A DNA stretch of 64,000 nucleotides from a virus: the IMG/VR virus record IMGVR_UViG_3300037493_004064, positions 1 through 64,000 of that record; one strand, 5' to 3'. Below the pieces are notes generated by a model. The model was not told the DNA's origin, ran no database searches, and worked only from the letters and a program-made list of their open reading frames with translations. A program made the translations under genes and the position numbers. The number at the start of each line of letters is the position of its first letter. The first letter of the stretch is position 1. Positions 48,001-54,311 of the stretch are shown one piece after another.

Positions 48001-51000
48001 ACTTCACTCTTGTAGATGGCAATGGTGTTCCAGTGGTGCTATCTGACTTGACAATAAGCGTGGCTGGATTGCTATGCTATATTGGCCAAGTTGTATACAG
48101 AACGTTCGTGACCATTGATTATCCTGGTATTTCAACGGTAACTAACTCTGCTGCCATCACCAACTATCTTACAATCCCGATGACTCCGAGTGGTAACGCC
48201 GGAACCACTGGGTTCTATCCAGGACTACCGATCTTCTTTGTCGGAACAATGATAGGTGGCATCATTGAAAATGAGCCATACTATATTACAACGGTTGTTG
48301 ATAATCAGACCATCACCGTCTCAAAGAGTGCTGCGCCAACAATACTTAACATTACCTCAGTTAACTCCGGTACAAGTCAGGTTACTGGTGACGGCACATG
48401 GGCACTGACAGTCGGTGATCCAGTCATCTTCAATGATATGGTTTCATTCGGTGTTCCTGCGAATGTGTTCGGGAATATCGTTTCGGGTGTCACCTATTAT
48501 ATTCATTCCATTGATGATTACAATCTTTTCACCTTAATGACCGTTCCTTACGGAGCAGTATTTGACCCGGGTAATGACACAGGATCATGTCACATGACTA
48601 ATCAGAGAGATGTCGTTCAACTCACCACTGACAGTGGAGCCATGACAATTAATGTTGGTCTGCCGATTAGCCCAGGACAAGTCAACGGCCAGTTGGTCTC
48701 ATTCTACCCAACATCAGCACAAAAACCAGGTCTGTCTCCATCATCAATAGGTAATCTGGTGACGAGTATTGTTCGTGCTGCTGTTTACCAGGATACTGAC
48801 GGTAATGATGTAAATCAACTGTCTATCTGGGCTGACAGCAGATGGTTATCAGACACGTATATCAATATGCCGGTGAGTTTATTGGATACTTACGGTGGAT
48901 TGACAGCCGGTGTCACTTATTACGTTTCAGAGATTGGCACTGTAAACACAATAGTTACCGCAACTGGCCCAACTGGCTTCACCTGCAATAGTACCGCTGG
49001 GTTCTATGATGGGATGCCAGTCACCTTTAGCGGATCATCATTGGGTGGCACTCAGTTAAATATTACCTATTACGTTGATACCACCATACCTCTTACTCAG
49101 ACTACGTTCAACGTACTTGGGTTCACCCCGTCCGTTGCATCTGGACTGACAACTATGACGGCCACAGGAGAAGCATACATTAAGGTAACAGATTTAATCG
49201 GCAACCCTGTGCTGACTCTATCGGATGATACGGCGCAGACGACTGTTACGCAAGTTGCTGACCCAGCATCCGCAGCACGATTCGACGTAAGCTGGATTCG
49301 CGGTGGATATCGCACAATGATAACCAATGGTGGAACAGGATTCGCTGTCGGCAATACCCTAACAATACCTGGCACTGACTTAGACGGCGTATCTCCTGAT
49401 AATGATCTGGTGCTCACAGTAAATAACATAAGCGTCATAGTAAATGCTACTGCGTCTACTGCTACTGGAAACATAATAACATGTAACACTACTACTGGGT
49501 TGGCCAATAATGATCCAGTGGTATTCAGCGGAACATCATTCGGTACAATTGTACCAGGACAAATATACTACGTCACCGTAGTAAATGGAGTTTCTATAAC
49601 CATATCAGAAACATATGGCGGGCTAACCCTTCCGTTGACAGATGATACAGGATATATGACTGTGACTGACACCGGTGTTGGTGAGTTGTACATGGCTGCT
49701 GCATCAGGAACACCAGACGAAATCGTCACCCAATACTACTTAAAGGTAGTGGCAGCAACTGAGTGCGAAATTTTCACTGACCCATTGATGACACAACCAG
49801 TGAACGTGGCATCTTTCATATACAAGGGCATTACATCTGCTACGTTAGTTAGCACTACGGCGCCATTTACCTTGTCCTTCACTGATCTTAGTGGATTCAG
49901 CGACAATGATCCGATCTTGTTTACAGGAGATGTATTCGGTGGAATAGAAGTCGGAAAAGTTTATTACATATACAACATAAACCATGGTCTGAACACCCTA
50001 AATATACTTACATCTATCAACACCCCTGGTTCAATAGTTGCGGTATCAGATGATATCGGCTCATGCACCATGGCTAAGGTAGGTGACTACATTGTTCTCC
50101 CTGAACCGTTCTACTTTGATCAGAGCATTGTCAGATATAATCATCAACTTTATCAATGTATCATCAGCAATAATGACCCGACGTTTGTCTTTGGTAAGTG
50201 GGAACTTCTACTGAGTGAGAACATAAAGATCAACGCCTTGGATCGTATATTTGGTTACTATCAGCCAACGGTGAATATGCCAGGGCTTGACTTCACACAA
50301 CTGGTCAACGGTGTCACGTATCCTAACGGCACATACTATGGTAATGCGTTTGATCCTAATGATGAATTTACTCTGGATACGATCCTGCAGGACCAACCGT
50401 TCACCACGTTGGGATCCGCTGAGTATGTTATTCAAGGCGACACGTTCACATCTGGTTATGGACCGGAAGAACTTGTTCCTGGGGTAATCAGTGATAACCT
50501 GTCTATGGTTGTGACTACACGACCAGGAACAAGTTGGTCTGCACAACAATATGCACATGTAGGGTACAACGTTGTATCCAATGAACTGGTTCCGACTACA
50601 GCATTGCAAACTTCATATAGTTTTGTTAATGTTGTTCAGGTTCCTGCTCAGGTTTCGCTTGCCATCATCAATCGTGCCACCGGTCTTGCAACCTCGCTCT
50701 ACTCCATGGATTACTCAGTAGACTGGATCAATAAGATCGTCGTGCTGAACACTCCATTGACGTATGGTGCAGAAAGTCTACGTCTTGATGTGTATGAAGT
50801 GGGCAACGGTGATCAACTTGAAAAGTCAAACACCCAGATTGATCCACTAATGATTAACACTCTAACTGGCTTCAATGAAGTTGTGCTGAACTGTAACTAT
50901 TCTGCACCTATAGCCGCTGGGTCCGGAGTAATCATGCCGGGGTCAGATCCAATTCAAGTGTTGGCAACTGCGACTGATGCAAGCCCGGACAACACCATTA

Positions 51001-53528
51001 CATGTACTGGCATTGAGAAGTTTATTCTAAACGGGCCTGTGACTTTCCAAGGCGCTGTGTTCGGGGGAGTTGCTGAGGATACCACGTATTATGTGAAGAC
51101 CATTAGTTTGGTCACACACAAGATTACGATATCCGCTTCTCAAGTATCGGGCATAGCAGGATCAACATTTGTTCTGACTGCTGACATAGGAAGCATGAGC
51201 GTCATCATCCAAATAGGAGAAGGCACTCCATGGACGACACCTATTGTCCATTGCAACGGAACACCATTGTTATTCGGCTCCTACAGCACAGTTACACAGA
51301 CTAAGGCATCAAACAATGCCGTGACATGTAATACCACCGCGGGTATGGTGGCTGGTTGCTCTGTGGTATTTGATGATAGTATATTCGGTGGTGTGATTGA
51401 CCCACATACTGTTTATGCCGTGCTTAGTATATTTGATGCCAATGAGTTCACTCTTGAGGATCCGCTTAACCCTGGCTTTGAATTGCCATTAACAAATGCA
51501 TGGGGTGGTGCTCTGGTCATTGTGAATGATTACGCCTTCGGCATTGCCGACAATGGAATATCAGCCAAGATAATCTTTGCTGCTCCGTACGATCAAACAG
51601 ATTATCTGACATACACTGTATTCGGTGAAACGACTCCGGCTCAGTATGGGTACACTCTACCAGATACTCAAACTTTCTATGGTGATAACGTGTCATTGGT
51701 ATTCCCGATAAGCGGATACGTTGATGGGGATAACCCAACGAATGCCATAGTTGAAATGAACGGACTCCGATTGGAAAGTGGATATACCATTGATCCTGCA
51801 CTTAATACAATCACGTTCTCGGGGGCACCGGCTGATACCGATCTGATTGCCATAACTACTTACAATCTGACTGATCGCCAGTATCTATATACTGACTATG
51901 GTATCGTTAGTAAGATTGTTGCAGGGCTTACCAATGTCAGCAATACTATTGCGCTGCCGATGGCCAGAACTAATGTAATCTCAACTGCCGTCGGTACCAA
52001 TTTGATAACATGTGATAGCACCGCCGGATTCATTGCTGACCAAACAGTTATCTTCCAGGTGGTTGCTGGTGGACCGACTATAGGTAACATTGATGTCACT
52101 GGGACTGTTTATTACGTGAAGAACGTTGCATCCATTAACACGTTCACCATATCTGACACCTTGGGTGGTGCTGTGTTTGCATTATCAAATAGCGCAACAC
52201 CAATGGTTGCCACAGTCGGCGGAACTCCTGCAGTAAGAATCACCACTGGTATCCCACACGGCTTTGCTGATAACGACAGTGTTATGATAGACGGTACCAT
52301 TGGATCACTTCAACTGAATAACAATGTATTCTATGCCAAGAAAATTACTGATGTGTCGTTTGATCTGTATTCTGACTGGTATTACCCTGAGTTCGGCGCA
52401 ACAAATTACCCGGTAACCGACGTTAACACATGGAGCGGCGGTGGATACACATGGCTCAACGAAACTTTCACCATGATAAACACACTCGTTACTAACACTT
52501 ACTCCAGTGGTCTCATCAAGTGCAACAGTGTTGATGGATTGGTTGTTGACACCCCTATTGTATTCACTGGCAACACCATTGGTACAATAGAAGCCGGAGT
52601 AACTTACTACATTCTAGTGATCAGTACTGGAACATCTGAAATCACAATTTCTGAGACATACCAGGGTGCTGAGTTTGCCCCAACAACAGATTCTGGAAGC
52701 ATGGGTCTTACGCAATGGGAACAGACGAATGTGGATCGTCTATGGGTAACTGTGAATGGATATAGAGTATCGTCGTCCTCGCTCCGTATCAATCCTGCAA
52801 ACAACCTAAGCATATTGACAGAGATTAACCCGTTAGATACAGTGACCATCACCAGAATGATGCCAAGTGCAACACCAAGTGAACTTGTGTATATTCAGAA
52901 TGTCACCAAGTCTGGTGTCGGGTCAGCATTTAGGGCAGGACCCGAGACACGGACCTGGTTAGTTGAACCACTTGCATTCACCAATGAAGTCATTTACGTA
53001 GATGATCTATCTAAGATCACCAACACCATTGTGCAAAATGTCACGGCACCTGCCATTGGTTTAGATGGTAATAGGGCTATTGGTTTACTTGCAGACAAGC
53101 GCATCATTTCCCAGGTCATCGTGTACAATAATACAACCAGTGCAGCACTGGATCCGACAAGTTACTTCGTGGGAACTGTAGATACTGCCCCAGTCGTTAA
53201 TATTACTGCTGAGGTGTCTACCGGCGACTCATTAACCATCACAACGATTGAGGGAAATCTGATTTATGTGTTCGGTGAGCAAATCAGGTTCACCATAGTA
53301 GATTTCGGCGCAAATTCTATCAGCGGACTTCAAAGAGGCACCAATGGCACCGGTGTTCGCACCCTGATTCCTAAGTATACAGAAGTTTACGGTGTGCTTT
53401 CTGAGAATAGAATGGCAACTCCTATATACGACAGTGCATGGAACTTCGTATCCGGTGAGCCGGCGTTACCACTGCAAATCAGCGATACAACCGGAGCCGT
53501 TTTCCTAAGAACGAGTAATAACCAATGA
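36096..53528 (+). CDS. Giant baseplate wedge-type structural protein (gp7 position), 5810 aa
   Basis: One uninterrupted 17.4-kb frame. Residues 1-190 carry the family opening (LNFLPDIFRTPTN--FLRATLDQVVDQPN...GYIGSKLGYG, DFISYPGIIDAIK, FYSWDSFTNLDKIINFNQYYWLP). At about 185-262 is a cupredoxin-like strand pattern (LLRGGTYTFAVN...FWIQGEPG...GVVTFTVP). At about 2290-2925 lies a seven-bladed FG-GAP-type propeller. From about 3740 onwards come some dozen copies of a YYV module, and the end resembles phage wedge or fibre tails (GLQRGTNGTG). It directly follows gp6, the place of T4 gp7 (1032 residues), the elongated wedge arm. The function is inferred from synteny and its opening block. No enzyme motif was seen. 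Confidence 0.75.
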   Translation: MAPRIRTLNFLPDIFRTPTNSQFLRATLDQVVDQPNIQRVEGYIGSKLGYGINAKDKYVTEPTKVRTDYQLAPGVTFLKNNTSTAQDFISYPGIIDAIKVEGGLTNDNSRLFTGEFYSWDSFTNLDKIINFNQYYWLPTGPQAVIIDAATVYSATDYIVDSVVNGYNIYSGTGSHGATNPTLTLLRGGTYTFAVNQNSQFWIQGEPGITGFSHTQPNMQTRDVYGVSNNGAETGVVTFTVPSKTAQDYYNFPGNNLVDVVSTLGFGQVNGRRLSEIGGSIDGITSLDGLTLMFYNGLSDEIANFGAYDVQEFDQNNIWMNVSFDDDGMIYQPVSSWFFQIHFLSNPENPSDPIIQLVPVSSIPTDEKITATYGTQWVNRNFFRDTYGYIELIPYISAPLNTLYYQDGTTGNKVGVIKLIESNTTNTLNILDIIGKKTYTSPSGVVFTNGLKVMFQGAIYPTSYKNNEYYVEGVGTAIELILVNDLVVPELFSAGSYIPYDSTAYDIGNFDSQLYVPVDQDYITISRNAINKNAWSRSNRWFHIDVINATAVYNNDPALANVATHENKAKRPIIEFYPNLAMFDAGTFGKNPIDFFDFRTTDALTYVSGQQQYYPDVEVYTDYTGVIAAVTGTSTTITLDNSAIHGTLVIGQYVADSESVLPENTQISLVEVLGPTTTITLEWETSTTVLTTSGVSLIATTTTVDNYALFDGARVVFAADTNLTVRNKIFVANFSTVSGTTPVITLTEAEDGAVIASEQTVAYRGYNYAGETFFFNGLSWEYGQQKISVNQPPLFDVFDGNDLSFSDQTIYLGSSFKGSKLFSYRLGSGLNDSVLGFPVRYSSVDNIGDISFDVSINLDSFSYVAGTTPETKKVNTGYVFNYSSPSAHVRQLGWHTAIAPSVQYQAFEFAYSAQTPTTTYICDIPMTAQTANSWPSIQVYLNNVFQVDSAYSVVVTDVTTVTFVNPEPLIDNVIQILLLSDQVSANAYYTLPINLSNNPLNADVTVVNIGDIRGQYQSIFYNAPGLTGLVFGSNNYRDSGDLVPYGSSIIQNSASLVLPGTFLRKQNHNLFHALMFNSREYITYKTLLVDTINNTEYSVFQSAAAMLDDAFDQITAVKSGTDTFFWSDMLPAKASYISNTYLFANSLDVSIYPLSRIYDFTKANYYGVLVYLKRTIGGFLQTIQLIKGTDYSVSTDTPSLTITLDLAPGDEIVIKEYTQTYGSYVPNTPTKLGLYPATIPTVYLDTSYTTPTYFIVGHDGSYNKLYGDYDENTGRLIDFRDQVLLEFEKRIYNNLKLSNVIPIQEYEVLPGFFRDTGYSYSEILQIYSESFLNWVGQNRIDYKTQHYMANDEFTYNYRNSGNKINNAPIEQGFWRGAYEYFYDTSSPELTPWEMLGFTSQPSWWETRYGPMPYTSDNLVLWGDLAQGINWNNGDPVVIPQAVRPELLQVLPVDTAGNLVSPFVSLVGNYTNQTFIHDWAVGDVGPAEFSYRRSSSWPFDLMRILALTKPAAFFNLAVDVDNYKYNAEFDQYLVNDRSHLVISDVEIYGSGTPKTSYINWVVDYEKQLGIDATQQITDLLSNLDVRLVYRVAGFSDKNMLKFYVEKGTPNSNNSSLLIPDESYAVLLYDNQPFNRVVYSSVAIQIIPRGGYKIFGNSQTNAYFSVIKPKINGNYEQVQIDNLSVQVANDYYDTEMVIPYGTEFYSVQEVAQFLASYGRYLQSQGMVFDKIENGLEITWVQMVSEFLYWAQTGWEAGSIINVNPAAKLLTINKDSNIVQPLTLQQQNFVLNQNLYPIQSIDLAVVRDGTLFSAEPLNEGDTISYGTFNISNIEHGIVFDNVTVFNDVIYNLTTGLRQDRIIVRGSKTADWTGVIDAQGFILNQDNIADWSNTTKYTTGSIVKYKNKYWIAIEIVQAQEKFDETQWKRTDYNEIQKGLLPNSSTRSYESTLYYNINVANLEKDADLLSFSLIGFRPRDYLAVADLTDITQINVYRNMIKNKGTRNAVNAFKGATLSQGGIDYNIYENWAIKSAEYGGTLNSNFIELRLNEGDLTGNPSIVGLTRGTPTVGVQQEVQTYSLFNYGRAITSPDVLPLLDSNTPSTLYPDAGYANFNDVKMSSYFYSGMSTAVDSSGVIVPLNELYVRDYVWIANQLGTWQTYTPVSLGQITNAANNRNGTVTITFNQLHGLTKYQSLAITNFNADVDGYYIATTIVDPFRITINLMLNPTIANISGIGIGFRFQSQRVDQPSDIINLPLLDSEFTKNTVWVDTNTDGEWAVYRKGINYTHAPEITKDGSLSFGSAVAYTDALGYLIGDADAGVAYRYIYNALSKDYVLNQTITNGVSFGSTISHADNIFVVSQPTGTFYTDRKVYVYELVTTILTNELQLIQTIVAPSDGITSWASATTISGDKNWLYVSDIANNIVYVYQWSPVTSQYEYATIINGWDYIVTGADDHFSYSLSTDYYGDTLVVGAPDQNYGPLENWGYSYVFVRGTQNWEATYTSLSAQQQLFTSAWTISPGTSTNVVSTSAITNYLTTFVGDEPLDPGQVGDPVIFSGSLFGNLSPNVVYYIQSVVGDHTFTISTSRGGAVMPLLTGSGSMTCNFQTPLYVSVNGTLVDDSNYAAIGTSLVYVGGLSAGDIVNVGSSDFILEQTLTTETTPRIGVKFGNSNDTTRYASEIIVGAPFELDTQQIEGAVFRFTNAGCKYGMIIGTEDCIIASPVTILLNGYAVTLPVGDATTAAAAINGAGITNIQAAAASNKLIIQLINQSLAIPNNKLTLTANDSGVLPQTGIQVYTQTQLIMAPHTEKTCQFGSTVKFNEFGSFVASAPSGTRYEATTFDFTDDENDNDTVFDNNTTQWVDTFANAGAVYMFDYLGNYDESLSNIGNFVYAQSVNDTNVEYGAQPMYGHALAFNNNVVIVGTPGFNPGFVNGQVTKYTTTLGTDWSVHRQSGPIVDVDRIQDIQLFSALTNTTLDNLDFMDPLQGKLLGAIRENIDVVSNVDPAGYSRGGLVWGSDKVGQLWFDTTNTRFVNYHQDDVVYDSRYWGTLFPGSNVSIYSWVVSNYLPSQYPGPGAPYDINSYTTEQILNPAGVLVPQYFYWVRNTNVVFTAIGKTLSDTVLESYITYPQNTGISYFAPVRQNVFAMYNSSENINANDSVLHIGYLTGSNDDVSHSLFNLIRTDYADDFLPGLPNTSSIAIPESLYNKMLDSMCGVDDAGSVVPDPYLPLMVQTGIQSRPRQSFFFNRFGALKNYLTYANEVLAQYPIAESRPAFFLKTVGDVNPSTLSNPAWIGASEIFFDTMKYWEFINWWAPGYDDNTKAAIQVPVYADLFAINAAVGLIVSVQTNGVGKSETYVYTSLGTWERIGLQSGTIAFKAALWDYETYRLGFGDNFFDTSVFDLYPSEETRQIIRALNEEIYSNELLIHRNKSLVLLFEYIQSETGETQNYLPWLNKTSLIDVDHTIRELLPISVFQSDNQEFLTGYLNETKPYHVVIKEFVFKYTGSEVYGGNISDFDIPAQWTPSLNQFISPELVYSNASGESEYVLGDPIWQTQPYAAWYQNRGVSLTGIDNYQITFTTSYIALNSTSFAVNNPFGFPVSGVVRIGTELIGYSNVNKSLSTLNGLTRGANGTDISTHLPDEQVYIDLPAVLLLDAGRAYGNPPRITAVIDTTLYPPPIREAVLVPVMSLDTIQSVTVVDPGEGYMVLPDIVIEPSIVVTFASTSVNTLTSTIELSMPLLVTGDLIKFNAVVGTTVPGGIDDNQYYYVGVLQTVPTFIVALYTNYSNSLTDTDRVSIYSTGAGDSYLNVTARASCVSTASPIRENQISIKFDRTSYGSKVVDWKESAFYGSFFAGDYGSGPILASSSLLLDSEFPVIDSVLASATGAAFELESFRGTDTLTWSGRTRNVISTSATGNTVTIIPSDGGAEVTPLFGPTLGFYVGMPVRFDGAVGTSGLVNETIYYVDSIINDTDFTLVDGNGVPVVLSDLTISVAGLLCYIGQVVYRTFVTIDYPGISTVTNSAAITNYLTIPMTPSGNAGTTGFYPGLPIFFVGTMIGGIIENEPYYITTVVDNQTITVSKSAAPTILNITSVNSGTSQVTGDGTWALTVGDPVIFNDMVSFGVPANVFGNIVSGVTYYIHSIDDYNLFTLMTVPYGAVFDPGNDTGSCHMTNQRDVVQLTTDSGAMTINVGLPISPGQVNGQLVSFYPTSAQKPGLSPSSIGNLVTSIVRAAVYQDTDGNDVNQLSIWADSRWLSDTYINMPVSLLDTYGGLTAGVTYYVSEIGTVNTIVTATGPTGFTCNSTAGFYDGMPVTFSGSSLGGTQLNITYYVDTTIPLTQTTFNVLGFTPSVASGLTTMTATGEAYIKVTDLIGNPVLTLSDDTAQTTVTQVADPASAARFDVSWIRGGYRTMITNGGTGFAVGNTLTIPGTDLDGVSPDNDLVLTVNNISVIVNATASTATGNIITCNTTTGLANNDPVVFSGTSFGTIVPGQIYYVTVVNGVSITISETYGGLTLPLTDDTGYMTVTDTGVGELYMAAASGTPDEIVTQYYLKVVAATECEIFTDPLMTQPVNVASFIYKGITSATLVSTTAPFTLSFTDLSGFSDNDPILFTGDVFGGIEVGKVYYIYNINHGLNTLNILTSINTPGSIVAVSDDIGSCTMAKVGDYIVLPEPFYFDQSIVRYNHQLYQCIISNNDPTFVFGKWELLLSENIKINALDRIFGYYQPTVNMPGLDFTQLVNGVTYPNGTYYGNAFDPNDEFTLDTILQDQPFTTLGSAEYVIQGDTFTSGYGPEELVPGVISDNLSMVVTTRPGTSWSAQQYAHVGYNVVSNELVPTTALQTSYSFVNVVQVPAQVSLAIINRATGLATSLYSMDYSVDWINKIVVLNTPLTYGAESLRLDVYEVGNGDQLEKSNTQIDPLMINTLTGFNEVVLNCNYSAPIAAGSGVIMPGSDPIQVLATATDASPDNTITCTGIEKFILNGPVTFQGAVFGGVAEDTTYYVKTISLVTHKITISASQVSGIAGSTFVLTADIGSMSVIIQIGEGTPWTTPIVHCNGTPLLFGSYSTVTQTKASNNAVTCNTTAGMVAGCSVVFDDSIFGGVIDPHTVYAVLSIFDANEFTLEDPLNPGFELPLTNAWGGALVIVNDYAFGIADNGISAKIIFAAPYDQTDYLTYTVFGETTPAQYGYTLPDTQTFYGDNVSLVFPISGYVDGDNPTNAIVEMNGLRLESGYTIDPALNTITFSGAPADTDLIAITTYNLTDRQYLYTDYGIVSKIVAGLTNVSNTIALPMARTNVISTAVGTNLITCDSTAGFIADQTVIFQVVAGGPTIGNIDVTGTVYYVKNVASINTFTISDTLGGAVFALSNSATPMVATVGGTPAVRITTGIPHGFADNDSVMIDGTIGSLQLNNNVFYAKKITDVSFDLYSDWYYPEFGATNYPVTDVNTWSGGGYTWLNETFTMINTLVTNTYSSGLIKCNSVDGLVVDTPIVFTGNTIGTIEAGVTYYILVISTGTSEITISETYQGAEFAPTTDSGSMGLTQWEQTNVDRLWVTVNGYRVSSSSLRINPANNLSILTEINPLDTVTITRMMPSATPSELVYIQNVTKSGVGSAFRAGPETRTWLVEPLAFTNEVIYVDDLSKITNTIVQNVTAPAIGLDGNRAIGLLADKRIISQVIVYNNTTSAALDPTSYFVGTVDTAPVVNITAEVSTGDSLTITTIEGNLIYVFGEQIRFTIVDFGANSISGLQRGTNGTGVRTLIPKYTEVYGVLSENRMATPIYDSAWNFVSGEPALPLQISDTTGAVFLRTSNNQ
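42970..44870 (+). other. Seven-bladed FG-GAP-like propeller inside the giant wedge protein
   Basis: Seven blade-like repeats can be read in order: FGSAVAYTDALGYLIGD (42979), FGSTISHADNIFVVSQP (43123), WASATTISGDKNWLYVSD (43290), FSYSLSTDYYGDTLVVGAP (43452), FGNSNDTTRYASEIIVGAP (44080), FGSTVKFNEFGSFVASAP (44520) and YGHALAFNNNVVIVGTP (44808). The pattern is that of integrin-type FG-GAP blades. Two insertions occur after blades 4 and 5: a YYV module at about 43730-43900, and a small segment at about 44225-44490. Such propellers usually bind partners or glycans. Confidence 0.6.
43730..52710 (+). repeat. Scattered YYV modules (about 13) in the giant wedge protein
   Basis: A module of about 50-65 residues recurs: (T)CN(S/T)TAG...(N/G)DPV.FSG..FG.I..G..YYV..I.....FTIS...GGA...L....G.M. 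Copies begin near 43732, 47310, 47911, 48221, 48414, 48865, 49011, 49507, 49903, 51029, 51353, 52038 and 52549. Spacing is irregular and sequences have diverged, so this is an old internally amplified beta domain rather than a DNA-level tandem repeat. Confidence 0.75.
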
Positions 53529-53671
53529 TAAATAAAGATATGAACACGGATGAGCCTAAAGAGCAGCCAGAAGTGACCCCGGATGAATACGGCGGGTTTT
53601 ACTTTTCGTCTTTTCTGAAGATAACTGATCCTGAAACCAAAGAAATTTTAGTACAAACACGGGGCGATTAA
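53525..53671 (+). CDS. Small overlapping protein, unknown
   Basis: 48 residues. The first ATG (53525) overlaps the giant gene's stop (ATGA); a second in-frame ATG (53540) lies 5 nt after a GATAAATA box (53527-53534). The product is acidic (TDEPKEQPEVTPDEYGGFYFSSFLKITDPETKEILVQTRGD). The stop overlaps the next ATG (TAATG). The 'F.K..DP.T.E.L..TR.D' ending resembles short proteins found at the same place in related phages. No function is assigned. Confidence 0.65.
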   Translation: MINKDMNTDEPKEQPEVTPDEYGGFYFSSFLKITDPETKEILVQTRGD

Positions 53672-54285
53672 TGATAACTTTAACATATTCAATAGAAGGC
53701 TTTATTAAAATATATGACCCCAATACCGGTGAAGTTTTTGAGGAAAAGAAGAATGCCATCAACTACGAAACCATGTCTGAGGCTCTGGCAGATACACTTA
53801 GTAGCCGTGGTTACGGAGAAATCTATCAAATGGCATTCGGTAACGGCGGAGCGTCAGTGGCAGAAACGGGCGTCATTACATATCTGCCCCCGAATACCAC
53901 TGGCCAAAACGCCGCTCTTTACAATCAGACATATGAAAAAATCGTAGACGACACCAGCGTTTTCAACCTGGATCCTACTAGAAACAAAATGACAGTGACA
54001 CACACCACAAGCAAGGTGTACACTGACATTCTGGTTCAATGTCTGTTAGATTATGGTGAACCGTCGGGACAGGCAGCGTTTGATAACAGCACCCAGACCG
54101 ATTCCACGTATGTTTTTGATGAATTGGGGCTTCTGGCGAACTACGGCACAGATTCCAGCGGTAACATCATAACCCGGCTACTCACTCACGTTATTTTTCA
54201 CCCTGTTCAAAAGAGTTTGAATAGACAAATCCAGATAGATTATACTGTGCGTATCCAGGCGTTAACTAATATGGTTACTATCTAG
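53671..54285 (+). CDS. Tail/baseplate-associated structural protein, unknown
   Basis: 204 residues. N-terminal DPNTGEVFEEKKNAINYETMSEALADTLSSRGYGEIYQMAFGNGG, a later DELGLLANYG, and a C-terminal LLTHVIFHPVQKS.NR...IDYTVRI. This layout (payload-free beta protein beginning with 'G.I.I.DP.TGEV...K.NAI..E..S.A.A..L') is conserved in T4-like aquatic phages downstream of the wedge genes. It is probably a baseplate or fibre-attachment protein. It is coupled to the small upstream gene and followed directly by a late promoter. Confidence 0.6.
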   Translation: MITLTYSIEGFIKIYDPNTGEVFEEKKNAINYETMSEALADTLSSRGYGEIYQMAFGNGGASVAETGVITYLPPNTTGQNAALYNQTYEKIVDDTSVFNLDPTRNKMTVTHTTSKVYTDILVQCLLDYGEPSGQAAFDNSTQTDSTYVFDELGLLANYGTDSSGNIITRLLTHVIFHPVQKSLNRQIQIDYTVRIQALTNMVTI

Positions 54286-54292
54286 ATAAATA
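54285..54292 (+). promoter_or_regulatory. T4-type late promoter for the fibre gene at 54312
   Basis: GATAAATA overlapping the preceding stop codon, 19 nt before ATG 54312, with GGAAAGAA between. Confidence 0.65.
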
Positions 54293-54311
54293 CAATATCG
54301 GAAAGAATAAA

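Noticed and set aside
36447-52852. Numerous short open frames on both strands within the giant gene
   Set aside because: None has a ribosome-binding site or recognisable family motif; all lie inside the 5810-residue frame, which has consistent repeats and domains.
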